From an uncultured Prevotellaceae bacterium (GTDB lineage: Bacteria; Bacteroidota; Bacteroidia; Bacteroidales; Bacteroidaceae): a stretch of 64,000 nucleotides of DNA. The DNA lies in NCBI GenBank assembly GCA_945865175.1, contig CAMBDA010000008.1:1-64000 (forward strand), in the 5' to 3' direction. Below are positions 1 to 8,604 of this stretch, one piece after another (the stretch's first letter is position 1; every line of letters starts with the position of its first letter). The notes beneath the pieces were generated by a model, which made no database searches, was not told the DNA's origin, and worked only from the letters and a program-made list of their open reading frames with translations. Position numbers and translations under genes: made by a program.

Positions 1-981
1 ACGGGCATCACCAAATTCTCCCAGCTCAGCATCTTCAGCGAGCTGAACAACCTGACGAATATCAGCATGTTTCCGGAGTTTGCGGGAATCTGCGGTATCA
101 CGAAAGAAGAAGTGCTGACACAGATGCAGGACTATATCGAGAGATTGGCCCGAGCCAACGAATGGACCATCGAGGAGGCGATAAACCAACTGAAGCAGCA
201 GTACGACGGCTATCACTTCGCCTGGCCATCGCCCGACCTGTTCAATCCCTTCAGCCTGCTCAACGCCTTCAATGCGAATCGCATCGAGAACTACTGGTTC
301 GCCTCCGGCACGCCCACCTATCTCATCGAGATGATGCGCAGGTTCGGCACCCAGCCTGCCGACATCCACCTGATGGAAGGCGATGCCAGCGACTTTGACG
401 CGCCTACAGAAGGGATGACCACCATCCTGCCCCTGCTCTACCAGAGCGGCTATGTCACCATCAAGGGATATGACCGCGACTTCAACTACTACAGGCTCGA
501 CATCCCCAACCGTGAGGTACGCATCGGGCTCACACGCTCGCTCATTCCCGCCTATATCACACCTAACACGCTCGTGGTGAACAACACCGCCCGACGGATG
601 GCACAGTTCATTGCCCAGGGAGATGTGGACGGAGCGCTGAAACTCCTTCAGCAGTTCCTCCTCACTGTCCCCTATTGCGACAATGCCAATAGTGAGGGAC
701 ACTACCAGCAGGTGCTCTATATCATCTTCACCCTTGTCACAGGCTATTTTGCTGACGTGGAGGTCCGCACCCCCACAGGCCGTGTGGACATGGTACTGCG
801 CACAAAACAGGCTCTCTATCTCTTCGAGTTGAAGCTCAAAAAGTCCGCCCAGGCCGCCATGGACCAGATCAACCTGAAGGACTACGCCTCCAGGTTTGCC
901 TTCTCAGGACTGCCCATAGTGAAGGTGGGCATCAATTTCGATTCCGAGCGCCACACCATCGGGGACTGGAAGACAGAATAA
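1..981 (+). CDS. AAA-ATPase-like / PD-(D/E)XK (PDDEXK_9) protein, copy A, 5' end outside window
   Basis: Only the last 326 residues are in the window, and the frame is open from base 1. Residues match the central and C-terminal parts of the three full copies at 11110, 20658 and 28161. The nuclease-like C-terminus is visible as GRVDMV followed by LYLFELKL, the D...ExK pattern of PD-(D/E)XK folds. The family (AAA-ATPase_like plus PDDEXK_9 in Pfam terms) is widely expanded in Bacteroidetes, and its cellular role is not established. The copy is a mosaic: bases 1-104 are identical to copy B (11692-11795) and 289-690 are identical to copy C (21522-21923). A hairpin at 1142-1173 ends it, facing the convergent oxidoreductase. 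Confidence 0.85.
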   Translation, partial: TGITKFSQLSIFSELNNLTNISMFPEFAGICGITKEEVLTQMQDYIERLARANEWTIEEAINQLKQQYDGYHFAWPSPDLFNPFSLLNAFNANRIENYWFASGTPTYLIEMMRRFGTQPADIHLMEGDASDFDAPTEGMTTILPLLYQSGYVTIKGYDRDFNYYRLDIPNREVRIGLTRSLIPAYITPNTLVVNNTARRMAQFIAQGDVDGALKLLQQFLLTVPYCDNANSEGHYQQVLYIIFTLVTGYFADVEVRTPTGRVDMVLRTKQALYLFELKLKKSAQAAMDQINLKDYASRFAFSGLPIVKVGINFDSERHTIGDWKTE

Positions 982-1141
982 CCCAGGACAGAAATCGCGC
1001 CCTATCAATATCAGTGTGTCACGCCCAAAGCCCTGAAAAGAAGGAATATTTTCATATAGAGACTTTTATACCCTCGGAGCGTATTCTACGCTACATGAAT
1101 TAATATGAAAGGGAAGTTCCTAAAAAAAATAAAATATCATC

Positions 1142-1173
1142 CCTTATCGTTCAGTATAGGCTGAACGATAAGG
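1142..1173. terminator. Bidirectional hairpin terminator between convergent genes
   Basis: A perfect 13-bp stem (CCTTATCGTTCAG and its complement) surrounds a 6-nt loop. It lies between the plus-strand AAA-ATPase-like gene and the minus-strand oxidoreductase. Read on the minus strand, the hairpin is followed by a T-rich stretch containing eight consecutive T, so it fits an intrinsic terminator for the oxidoreductase best. Confidence 0.7.
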
Positions 1174-1182
1174 ATAAATATA

Positions 1183-2223
1183 CTACATGTTTTCGGGAAT
1201 CACCACTGTACGTCCCTCTTCACTGCTCTTGATGGCGGCAAAGACAGCACGCATGGCAGGCAACACACTGTGACCGGATATCTGGTTTTCCACGCGGCCT
1301 TCCAAGGTGTCGATAAAGAGGTCGATGATGCCCGACTTTGTCTGGTTGTCATTGGTCTGGATTTGCTCCACATCCATCATGGTGCGCTCGCCACCGATGA
1401 TGTTCATTTCGATGGAATGACCCGTGTCATAGATGCGCATATTGCCACGAGTGCCATAGATGACCGTAGAATTGTCCTCCTGTCCGTAATAAGTCCAGCT
1501 GGCAGTCATGGTGCCCACCACCCCATTGGCCATTGTATAGATACACAAGGCATTGTCATCCACACTGATGGGATTGCCCTCGGGGTCGGTCTTGTCGAGC
1601 GTAGTAATCTGGGCACACACAGACGTGACACGCGTGTCCAGCATATGCTGTATGAGGTCGGTCTTGTGGATGCCCAAGTCGGCCATTACACCCATGGCAG
1701 CCAGATTCTTGTTGAAGAACCATGAATTCTTGCCAGGATCCACACTCCACGTCTCAGGACCGCTGTGACCGAAGCAGGTGCGGAAGGTGAGCGGACGCCC
1801 TATCCATCCATCCTGGATGAGTTTTCTGGCCACCACATGTGCCTTGGCCAGGCGCTGGTTTTGTCCGATCATCAGGATGCGACCACATTCATCGGCCACA
1901 CGCACCATCTCTTCACATTCCTCCATGCTGATGGCCATGGGTTTCTCGCACAGCACATCCTTGCCTGCACGCAAGGCAGCCAGTGTGACAGAGGCATGGG
2001 CATGATTGGCCACACATACGCTCACGGCTTCTATCTCGCTATCGGCCAGCAGTTCTTCCAATGTGCTGTAGCTCCTGGCATCATACTGCCTTGCCAACTG
2101 GGCTGCACGTTCCAGGTTCATATCAAAGAAGCCCACTATGCGTGCTTCAGGGTTGGCTGCATACTCGGGGATATGACGCACTTGGGAAATCTTTCCACAT
2201 CCTATGATTCCTATTCCTTTCAT
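1183..2223 (-). CDS. Gfo/Idh/MocA-family NAD(P)-dependent oxidoreductase
   Basis: This 346-residue protein begins with a Rossmann fold (GIIGCGKISQVRHIP, the GxGxxx dinucleotide loop, then FFDMN). It has the family EKP motif (CEKPMAISMEECEEM) at about residues 92-106 and a DLGIHKTDL segment in the substrate domain. Length is normal for the family. Members oxidise or reduce sugars, inositols or related polyols in the cytoplasm; the substrate cannot be read from the sequence. The gene is monocistronic. A promoter lies about 70 nt upstream and a hairpin lies just after the stop. Confidence 0.88.
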   Translation of the reverse strand: MKGIGIIGCGKISQVRHIPEYAANPEARIVGFFDMNLERAAQLARQYDARSYSTLEELLADSEIEAVSVCVANHAHASVTLAALRAGKDVLCEKPMAISMEECEEMVRVADECGRILMIGQNQRLAKAHVVARKLIQDGWIGRPLTFRTCFGHSGPETWSVDPGKNSWFFNKNLAAMGVMADLGIHKTDLIQHMLDTRVTSVCAQITTLDKTDPEGNPISVDDNALCIYTMANGVVGTMTASWTYYGQEDNSTVIYGTRGNMRIYDTGHSIEMNIIGGERTMMDVEQIQTNDNQTKSGIIDLFIDTLEGRVENQISGHSVLPAMRAVFAAIKSSEEGRTVVIPENM

Positions 2224-2292
2224 AAGTAGATAATTAGTGTTAATGATGGGTTATTTATGGTAAATAGTTATTGTATTCTTATATTTCAACGG

Positions 2293-2300
2293 CAAAGATA
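2293..2300 (-). promoter_or_regulatory. Bacteroidetes -7 box for the oxidoreductase gene
   Basis: On the minus strand this reads TATCTTTG, an exact TAnnTTTG match, about 70 nt upstream of the ATG at 2223. Confidence 0.55.
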
Positions 2301-2370
2301 CGCATTTTTTTTCTCCGGCACAAGAGGAATGACCATATTTATATAATAGCCTGCAAAAAGAAATGGAAAT

Positions 2371-5300
2371 TCAGAAACTGCCCTTGCAATACTGTTCGGC
2401 ATTCATTTCCAGATAGCTGTCCTTGCCACGAAGGTATGAGATGAGACGGTCGAAGACCGGTATCTCGCTCAGCAGGGAAGGATTGCCCATGAGAATGAGG
2501 TGGAGGCGTGCCCGCGTCATAGCCACATTCAGCTTGCGGTCGATGGGGGAGCCATCTTCCTCAAAGATGTTGTTGGCCAGAAAATTGAGCTGGTAGCGAT
2601 GGTGCACGGTGAAGCCATAGATGATATAGTCGCGCTGACTGCCCTGATAGCGTTCCACCGTGTCGATGGTGATATGATGCAGCACGTCCGTCCCATACCG
2701 GTCGATGGCATGGCGGACAGTGGAAATCTGGTTGCGGTAGGGCACTATCACGCCCACCGTTCCCTCGGCAACAAAGTCATCCCTGTGGAGCAGATATATG
2801 TGATACACCGTAGCAGCTATCATGCGAGCCTCCACATCGTTGGTCTTGGCAGAGGGGGACACCCGTACAGGAGGAGAGGCCACAAATACGATACGGTGGG
2901 AAGTGAGCATGCGCAACAGTCCGTTGGAAGACTGTACTCCCACGGAAGGCTGCAGCTGATGGGGGAGAGGTACCGGCCTGAGCATGTGCTGGTAGAAAGC
3001 ATGATTGGGAAAATCGGCTATGTCGGTGTGCATGCGCCCCTGACGGGTGAGCATGTACACGAAACGTTCGTCATAGCCCCTGTCCGTACGGAACTGTGCC
3101 AGCAACCTTTCAAACAACGAAAGCCTGCAGTCGGTGAGATGAATGGCATTGAGCAGGGGATTGTCCACGCGCGATTCCTCGGGCGGCTGCTGCACCACGG
3201 CCGGCAACTGTTTGTGGTCACCGATGAAGACAAACCTGTCGATGGCGCTGGTGCCTTCCCTTTGTGCCGACAGCAGTCCGATGAGGTGGTGTTCCAGAAT
3301 TTGTGACGACTCGTCTACAATGGCCAGCGAGAAGTGCTTTATCTGTAGCAGGGAAATGTGGGACTGGAGGGATGCCGTGGTACCACAGAACACCCGTGTG
3401 CGGCTGATGAGACTGCGCACCCCGTTTCCGCCCTCCACCTCCCTCGACTGCATACTGAGCAGGAAGGGACGATAGGGGGCGGCACACGACAATTCCGACC
3501 CTATGCGGACAAAGGAGAACTGAGGATCAACGGCCTGCATCTCCACCAGCTTGCTGCATATCTCATCCACCGCCCTGTTGGTGTAGGACAAGAGCAGCAC
3601 ACTGGCCGATGGGCAAAGCAGTTCCTCCTTTAGCAGATTCACCAATCCGAAGGATGTCTTCCCCGTGCCCGGAGGCCCGATGATGAGAAAAAGGTCGCGC
3701 GCCTGCATAGCCCTGGTAACCAAGGTATTGAACGTACCATATTCACCCCTTGGACGGATGCTTTCATCCACCCTGGGCGTACGCTGGAACAGGAGCAGTT
3801 GCCTGCGAGGAAGCGGAGCGGAAAGGAAACTGTGCAACGATGCATAGAGAGAGCCGGAAAGCGAGTCCATGAGATCGTGCTCAATGGCCCAATACACCCC
3901 ATCGGGAGTGGAGAATATCCTTCTGTCGGTCTGCACATTGCGCAAGCGAAGCAATATCTCCTCCTTTCCCATTTCCTCTATGCCAGCCCTTATCACCATC
4001 TGGGCACAGGCATTGGGGACAGCCTTTTCCATGTAGGGATAAAGGATGACGATGTCGCCCACACGGAAATTGGACGACTCCACCTCCTGCCCCTGCCCGA
4101 AACGCAGTTTCACGGACTCCACCGATGACTGGTTCATCCCCACGTGACACACCGTAAGCCCGTCATAGATGTTGCCCGCTGCTTTCTTGTCGGCCAGCGT
4201 ATCGTGCCATACAGAGGCAAAACCCGAATTTTCCTTCATCCGGGTGCCCAGCTTGGCATACAATTGCTCGCGTGCCACAAAACGCATGAAATGCAGATAA
4301 TACTGCACCTCCAGCTCGGAAGCATTGTGCAGGGGAGCCAGCAGGGCGGCCAGCTGCGGACGCACATACTGCTCCCACAGCCTGCCCGAAAGGTGCTTCC
4401 TGTTGAGACTGTCGGGCGTGAGTTTGGCCAGTATGCCAAAACCATCCCTGGCATATCCCATCTCGCACCATGCCAACAGATTGCGCATCCTGATGGCCCT
4501 CAGGAAAAGGCCGGGCATGGGAGGAATGGAAAGCAGTCCTCTGGCATACTTGGAATAGAGGAGCATCATGTGGATGCCAGCGGCATAGCGGCTGAACTGG
4601 TACTGGTAGAGTGCGCGATAAAGGATGGCCTGTACGGCATGCATCTCCTTTGCCACAGGCTCGTCTGTACCGGCCGCATACGGCACATATTCCCCCTTGC
4701 CCGACTTCTGCTCGATAATCAGGCACCTGCCTTCCTTCTCATAAAGAAAGTCGAATCGCCCCTGTATGCCCAGCACTTCGCTGAAAAACGAAGGCTCCAG
4801 CATCACGGCCTTCTTGCTGAAGCCGCCCACCGAGGCCGGTAACGTTTGATTGATACACTGTTCGATGTGCTCCTTCTGGATGGCGGCTTCCTTCACAAAC
4901 TGGGCATATCCCTGGCCAGTGATGAGGTCGGGACACGTGATCATGCTGAGCGCATTCTCCTGCACATATTCCTGCATGCGCATCTCGAAGGGGATGTGGC
5001 GATCGTGCACGGTGTCATCGAGCAACTGGCCTGCCAGATTACCCAGATGGATGGCCTTGGTATTGGGTAGGGGCTTTATCTTGTTGACCAGCTGCACGTA
5101 AGGCGATTCGGCATAAGATTCGAAACAACCTGCAATGGTGGTGACATTTATCAGAAAATCGGGCTCATAGATGATGAGTTCGGGATGCCATATATCCGTT
5201 CCTTCCTGTTTGCGCACACGCACCAGATTGAGCTGGGCACCCTCCCTAAGGATGTCCTGCAGATAATCCCAGCTGCCTGTGCCTCCTCGCGTCAGTGTGG

Positions 5301-5826
5301 TGTTTTCCGCTCCATAGCATAGCTGCATGACAGTGCCGTTCTCCTCCTCGGTGGCCCATATATAACGGTGGTCCCAGCGCTCCACCACCACACGCAGCAC
5401 CTTCCTTTCAAACCCGCCCCACGTGTGCTTTCTGTCCGCCCTGGGGAACTTTTCCTTCAGGGTAAGGGGAATCTCCTCCTTGCCACACACATAATACACC
5501 AGAAAGCACACAGCCTTCAGATGATGGGGAAAGGCGGTGGCCATGCGGCCCTCCTCCTCGTCTGCCTTGCAGTTATACTCCGGAAAAAGCTCCTTGCGCG
5601 ACTGCTGCACAAGCAAAGCCACCGCATGGGGAATGCCATACGCCTTGATACAATAGTCTACCTTGGAGAAAAAGCCCACAAAGGAAAGGCGGCACTCCTG
5701 CACCGCCTGATCCACTACCCGCGCGAATACATGCCGCAGGAGGTCATAGCTTTGATTCAGAGCCACATCGCCCCCGGCAGCTGCAGAGAGCAGCCGATAG
5801 AACGATGCGGCCGTTTCCTTCAGCAT
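2371..5826 (-). CDS. Dna2-like superfamily 1 helicase with PD-(D/E)XK nuclease module
   Basis: With the start at 5826 the protein has 1151 residues. An N-terminal part of unknown function is followed by a nuclease-like module at about residues 350-375 (GRFDFLYEKEG then LIIEQKSGKG, the D...ExK pattern). The C-terminal half is an SF1 (UPF1/Dna2 type) helicase: Walker A GPPGTGKTS near 718, Walker B DESSQ near 840, GDHKQLPAV near 870, VERYQGSQRD, and the arginine-finger motif NVAMTRARLHLIL near 1103. I prefer the ATG at 5826 to a longer reading from 5922, because it starts two bases after the nadA stop (TGA-AC-ATG) and the longer form would only read into nadA. Probable role is ATP-dependent DNA or RNA unwinding with end processing. 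Whether it serves repair or defence is unknown. Confidence 0.85.
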   Translation of the reverse strand: MLKETAASFYRLLSAAAGGDVALNQSYDLLRHVFARVVDQAVQECRLSFVGFFSKVDYCIKAYGIPHAVALLVQQSRKELFPEYNCKADEEEGRMATAFPHHLKAVCFLVYYVCGKEEIPLTLKEKFPRADRKHTWGGFERKVLRVVVERWDHRYIWATEEENGTVMQLCYGAENTTLTRGGTGSWDYLQDILREGAQLNLVRVRKQEGTDIWHPELIIYEPDFLINVTTIAGCFESYAESPYVQLVNKIKPLPNTKAIHLGNLAGQLLDDTVHDRHIPFEMRMQEYVQENALSMITCPDLITGQGYAQFVKEAAIQKEHIEQCINQTLPASVGGFSKKAVMLEPSFFSEVLGIQGRFDFLYEKEGRCLIIEQKSGKGEYVPYAAGTDEPVAKEMHAVQAILYRALYQYQFSRYAAGIHMMLLYSKYARGLLSIPPMPGLFLRAIRMRNLLAWCEMGYARDGFGILAKLTPDSLNRKHLSGRLWEQYVRPQLAALLAPLHNASELEVQYYLHFMRFVAREQLYAKLGTRMKENSGFASVWHDTLADKKAAGNIYDGLTVCHVGMNQSSVESVKLRFGQGQEVESSNFRVGDIVILYPYMEKAVPNACAQMVIRAGIEEMGKEEILLRLRNVQTDRRIFSTPDGVYWAIEHDLMDSLSGSLYASLHSFLSAPLPRRQLLLFQRTPRVDESIRPRGEYGTFNTLVTRAMQARDLFLIIGPPGTGKTSFGLVNLLKEELLCPSASVLLLSYTNRAVDEICSKLVEMQAVDPQFSFVRIGSELSCAAPYRPFLLSMQSREVEGGNGVRSLISRTRVFCGTTASLQSHISLLQIKHFSLAIVDESSQILEHHLIGLLSAQREGTSAIDRFVFIGDHKQLPAVVQQPPEESRVDNPLLNAIHLTDCRLSLFERLLAQFRTDRGYDERFVYMLTRQGRMHTDIADFPNHAFYQHMLRPVPLPHQLQPSVGVQSSNGLLRMLTSHRIVFVASPPVRVSPSAKTNDVEARMIAATVYHIYLLHRDDFVAEGTVGVIVPYRNQISTVRHAIDRYGTDVLHHITIDTVERYQGSQRDYIIYGFTVHHRYQLNFLANNIFEEDGSPIDRKLNVAMTRARLHLILMGNPSLLSEIPVFDRLISYLRGKDSYLEMNAEQYCKGSF

Positions 5827-5828
5827 GT

Positions 5829-6833
5829 TCAAAGGCCCAGCTTGCTGCTTATCTCCAGCATCCTGTGAATGGGACGGATGGCCTTCCGGGCCACTTCCTC
5901 GTCCACTTCGATGGTGGGCCATTCAAACCTGAGACAGTTGTAGAGCTTCTCCAGCGTGACCAGTTTCATGTAGTTACATTCGTTGCAGGCACACGTGCTG
6001 TCGTTGGGAGGAGCAGGGATGAAAGTCTTCTGCGGACATGCCTTCTGCATCTCGTGCAGGATGCCGCTCTCCGTGGCCACAATGAAAGTGGTGGCCTCCG
6101 AGGCTATGCTGTACTTGAGCAGGGCAGCGGTGGACCCCACCTTGTCGGCCACCTTCACCACCGGCCCCTTGCACTCGGGATGCACCAGTATCTTGGCATC
6201 CGGATGTTCCTGCTTGAGCTGCAGAATCTTCTCCAGCGAGAATTTCTCATGCACATGGCATGCCCCGTGCCACAGCACCATGTTCCTGCCCGTGATGCTG
6301 TTGATATAGCCGCCCAAGTTCTGGTCGGGACCAAAGATGATGGGAGTATCCTGCGGGAAGCTCTCCACTATCTGACGGGCATTGCTGCTGGTCACCACCA
6401 CATCGGTCACGGCCTTGGTGGCAGCTGTGGTGTTGACATAGCTTATCACCGTGTGGCCGGGATGCTCCTTGATGAAGGCGGCAAACTGGTCGGCCGGACA
6501 GCTGTCGGCCAGCGAACAGCCCGCGTTCAGGTCGGGCACCAGCACCATCTTGTCGGGACAGAGAATCTTTGCCGTCTCGCCCATGAAGTGGACGCCACAA
6601 AGCACGATGATGTCGGCATCCGTCTGGGCGGCCTTCTGTGCCAATGCCAGCGAGTCGCCCACAAAGTCGGCCACGTCCTGCACCACGCCTTCCGTGTAGT
6701 AGTGTGCCATGATGATGGCGTTCTTCTCGGCACACAGTCTGCGTATTCCCTTCTTCAGGTCGGTTCCCTCAGGGACACCGGCCGCTGCATATCCTTTTTC
6801 TTTCCAATCGTTTTCTACCATAGTTGTCGTCAT
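5829..6833 (-). CDS. nadA: Quinolinate synthase A
   Basis: NadA condenses iminoaspartate with dihydroxyacetone phosphate to quinolinate in de novo NAD synthesis, using one [4Fe-4S] cluster. The 334-residue protein shows the family signatures MAHYYTEGVVQDVADFVGDS, HPECKGPV and GPDQNLGGYI. The three expected cluster cysteines lie in CGVHFMGETAK (near residue 79), GACHVHEKF (near 190) and NECNYMKL (near 285). It is the first gene of a two-gene unit with the helicase-nuclease downstream. No nadB or nadC is next to it. A second in-frame ATG (MVENDWKE) is a possible alternative start. Confidence 0.95.
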   Translation of the reverse strand: MTTTMVENDWKEKGYAAAGVPEGTDLKKGIRRLCAEKNAIIMAHYYTEGVVQDVADFVGDSLALAQKAAQTDADIIVLCGVHFMGETAKILCPDKMVLVPDLNAGCSLADSCPADQFAAFIKEHPGHTVISYVNTTAATKAVTDVVVTSSNARQIVESFPQDTPIIFGPDQNLGGYINSITGRNMVLWHGACHVHEKFSLEKILQLKQEHPDAKILVHPECKGPVVKVADKVGSTAALLKYSIASEATTFIVATESGILHEMQKACPQKTFIPAPPNDSTCACNECNYMKLVTLEKLYNCLRFEWPTIEVDEEVARKAIRPIHRMLEISSKLGL

Positions 6834-6896
6834 TTCTTTTTATTATTATATATATTCCTTTTTTCTATTTAAAATCCAATGATGATATTGATGGCA

Positions 6897-7205
6897 TGTT
6901 GATAGTGTTGATAAAAAAGGGCCTCAGGCGAGCCTGTTGATAGGTTGTAGGTTATCGTCATGCTTATCCACATCTGGCATGCATTGCTTCATCCTTGATT
7001 CATAATGTTTCTGTCTGTGCCTGTCTGCAGGTTTTCAACAGCTGTTTATAATTGCAAATTTAATAACTTTCCTTCATATATGGTGTAAATAACCTTCAAA
7101 ATTTGCTTGTAAAAGTGCTTTTCTTGTTGTTGATAATTATTTTGCCGTCCTTGCTTGCCCCGGTTTTCAACAGAAATGGTTATCTTTGTGCACAACTTTC
7201 AACCC
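6897..7205. other. Candidate chromosomal replication origin (DnaA-box cluster)
   Basis: The 393-bp gap 6834-7226 has no gene. It holds one exact TTATCCACA (6964-6972) and six one- or two-mismatch relatives: TTATCAACA on the minus strand at 6906-6914 and 7128-7136, CTATCAACA on the minus strand at 6897-6905 and 6935-6943, and TTTTCAACA at 7032-7040 and 7164-7172. AT-rich stretches separate them. Genes from 1183 to 6833 to the left are all on the minus strand, while most genes to the right are on the plus strand, which fits divergent forks starting here. No dnaA is nearby, but Bacteroidetes origins are often not next to dnaA. Inference only. Confidence 0.5.
7181..7188 (+). promoter_or_regulatory. 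Bacteroidetes -7 box for the RNA methyltransferase gene
   Basis: TATCTTTG, an exact TAnnTTTG match, 38 nt upstream of the ATG at 7227 and inside the candidate origin region. Confidence 0.5.
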
Positions 7206-7226
7206 TTTTGTTAATAATTTGTGAAT

Positions 7227-7781
7227 ATGAGAAAACTGACGGTACTGGAGATGAACCGTATGAGCGTGGAGGATTTCCACAGGGCCGACAAACTGCCGCT
7301 GGTGGTGGTGCTCGACAATGTGAGAAGCATGTATAATGTGGGGTCCGTTTTCCGCACGGGTGATGCTTTCCGCATAGCAGGGGTGGTGCTGTGTGGCATC
7401 ACCTGCCAGCCGCCTCATGTGGAGATACACAAGACGGCATTGGGAGCGGAGGATAGTGTGGAATGGGAATATTATGCCCACACGGCCGATGCTGTATCGC
7501 ACTTGCGACAGCGCGGTTTCACCATATTGGCCGTGGAGCAATGTGAGGGAAGCACGATGCTGCACCGTTTCTGTCCCGAAAAGGGGAAAAAGTATGCCGT
7601 GGTACTGGGCAACGAGGTGAAGGGTGTGCAGCAACAGGTGGTGGACAGCAGTGACGGCTGCCTGGAAATACCGCAGTTCGGCACCAAGCACAGCATGAAC
7701 GTGTCGGTGACGGCCGGCATCGTCATCTGGCACTTTGCCAGCGAAAGGCTGATGGAAGATGGCTATAGGGTGGGCTTGTAG
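7227..7781 (+). CDS. TrmH/SpoU-family RNA 2'-O-methyltransferase
   Basis: The 184-residue protein carries the three SPOUT motifs: NVGSVFRTGDAF near the start (catalytic Asn/Arg), GNEVKGV in the middle, and IPQFGTKHSMNVSVTAG near the end. These form the S-adenosylmethionine-binding trefoil knot. It lacks the extra RNA-binding N-terminal domain seen in RlmB-type proteins, so the target (tRNA or rRNA) cannot be named. I chose ATG 7227; a GTG two codons earlier (7221) is in frame. Its 3' end overlaps the convergent pflA by 19 bp. Confidence 0.88.
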   Translation: MRKLTVLEMNRMSVEDFHRADKLPLVVVLDNVRSMYNVGSVFRTGDAFRIAGVVLCGITCQPPHVEIHKTALGAEDSVEWEYYAHTADAVSHLRQRGFTILAVEQCEGSTMLHRFCPEKGKKYAVVLGNEVKGVQQQVVDSSDGCLEIPQFGTKHSMNVSVTAGIVIWHFASERLMEDGYRVGL

Positions 7782-8485
7782 GCCGACAGCATCTGCCTTA
7801 TCTCCTGGGTGCGTGCTGCAGAGAGCGGTTCCACTCCCTGCAGGGGATAGGCCATGTGCATCTGCTCGTATTTGTAGGCACCCAGTGTGTGGTAGGGCAG
7901 AATTTCTATCTTCTTCACCACACTGTATCGGGCCACATGCCTGCCCAGCTCGTGGAGCCAGTGGTCGTCATCGGTAAGCCCCGGCACCACCACATGCCTC
8001 ACCCACACGTCTGTGCCTCTCTCCTGCAGTTCGTCCAGGAAGCGCAGGTTGTTTTCTATCCTTGCTCCGGTGAGCACGGGATAGAGTGCGGGATTCATTG
8101 TCTTGATGTCGAGCAGTACCAGATTGGTGTGGTCAAGCACAGCCAGGGCATTGGGTGTGCAGTAGGCACCACTGGTGTCGATGGCCGTGTGCAGTCCTTC
8201 GGATTGACAGCGTGCCAGGAATTCGCGGGCAAAAAGGGGCTGCATGAGGGGTTCACCGCCCGAGAGGGTGACACCTCCCTTGGCGATGAAACTCTTGTAT
8301 CGCATCACCTCTTCCAGCAGTTGCTGTGGGGTGAGTTCGTACTGGCAGTCTCCCTGTGGATTCCATGTGTCGGGATTGTGGCAAAACTGGCACCTGAGCG
8401 GGCACCCTTGCATGAAGGCTACAAAGCGGATTCCCGGTCCGTCCACCGTACCGAAGGATTCCATGGAATGGATGCGTCCTTTCAT
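7763..8485 (-). CDS. pflA: Pyruvate formate-lyase activating enzyme
   Basis: This is a radical SAM enzyme that installs the glycyl radical on pyruvate formate-lyase. The 240-residue protein has the cluster motif C28-x3-C32-x2-C35 (CPLRCQFC), then GGVTLSGGEPL, the glycine-rich SAM-binding stretch. Length is normal for PflA. It lies 119 bp downstream of pflB on the same strand, the usual arrangement, though a hairpin with a T-run in the gap may lower its transcription relative to pflB. Confidence 0.93.
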   Translation of the reverse strand: MKGRIHSMESFGTVDGPGIRFVAFMQGCPLRCQFCHNPDTWNPQGDCQYELTPQQLLEEVMRYKSFIAKGGVTLSGGEPLMQPLFAREFLARCQSEGLHTAIDTSGAYCTPNALAVLDHTNLVLLDIKTMNPALYPVLTGARIENNLRFLDELQERGTDVWVRHVVVPGLTDDDHWLHELGRHVARYSVVKKIEILPYHTLGAYKYEQMHMAYPLQGVEPLSAARTQEIRQMLSAYKPTL

Positions 8486-8537
8486 CTTTTCCTTATATAT
8501 ATGTATATGGTATTATATGCAGTGGGGGGAAAAAAAG

Positions 8538-8579
8538 ATGTTCGGGTGTGAAGGTTTGCTCCTATTCACTCCCGAACAT
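8538..8579 (-). terminator. Intrinsic terminator after pflB
   Basis: A 15-bp stem with one mismatch (8538-8552 with 8565-8579) and a 12-nt loop is followed on the minus strand by seven T. It sits between pflB and pflA, so pflA is probably expressed by partial read-through. Confidence 0.75.
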
Positions 8580-8604
8580 GCTTTATCCATAAATTCTCTT
8601 TTGC

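Noticed and set aside
5827-5922. Longer N-terminus for the helicase-nuclease
   Set aside because: It would lie wholly within nadA. The ATG at 5826 directly follows the nadA stop and begins normal protein sequence.
6834-7226. tRNA or riboswitch in the nadA upstream gap
   Set aside because: No cloverleaf or NAD-type aptamer pattern could be read. DnaA-box-like 9-mers explain the region better.
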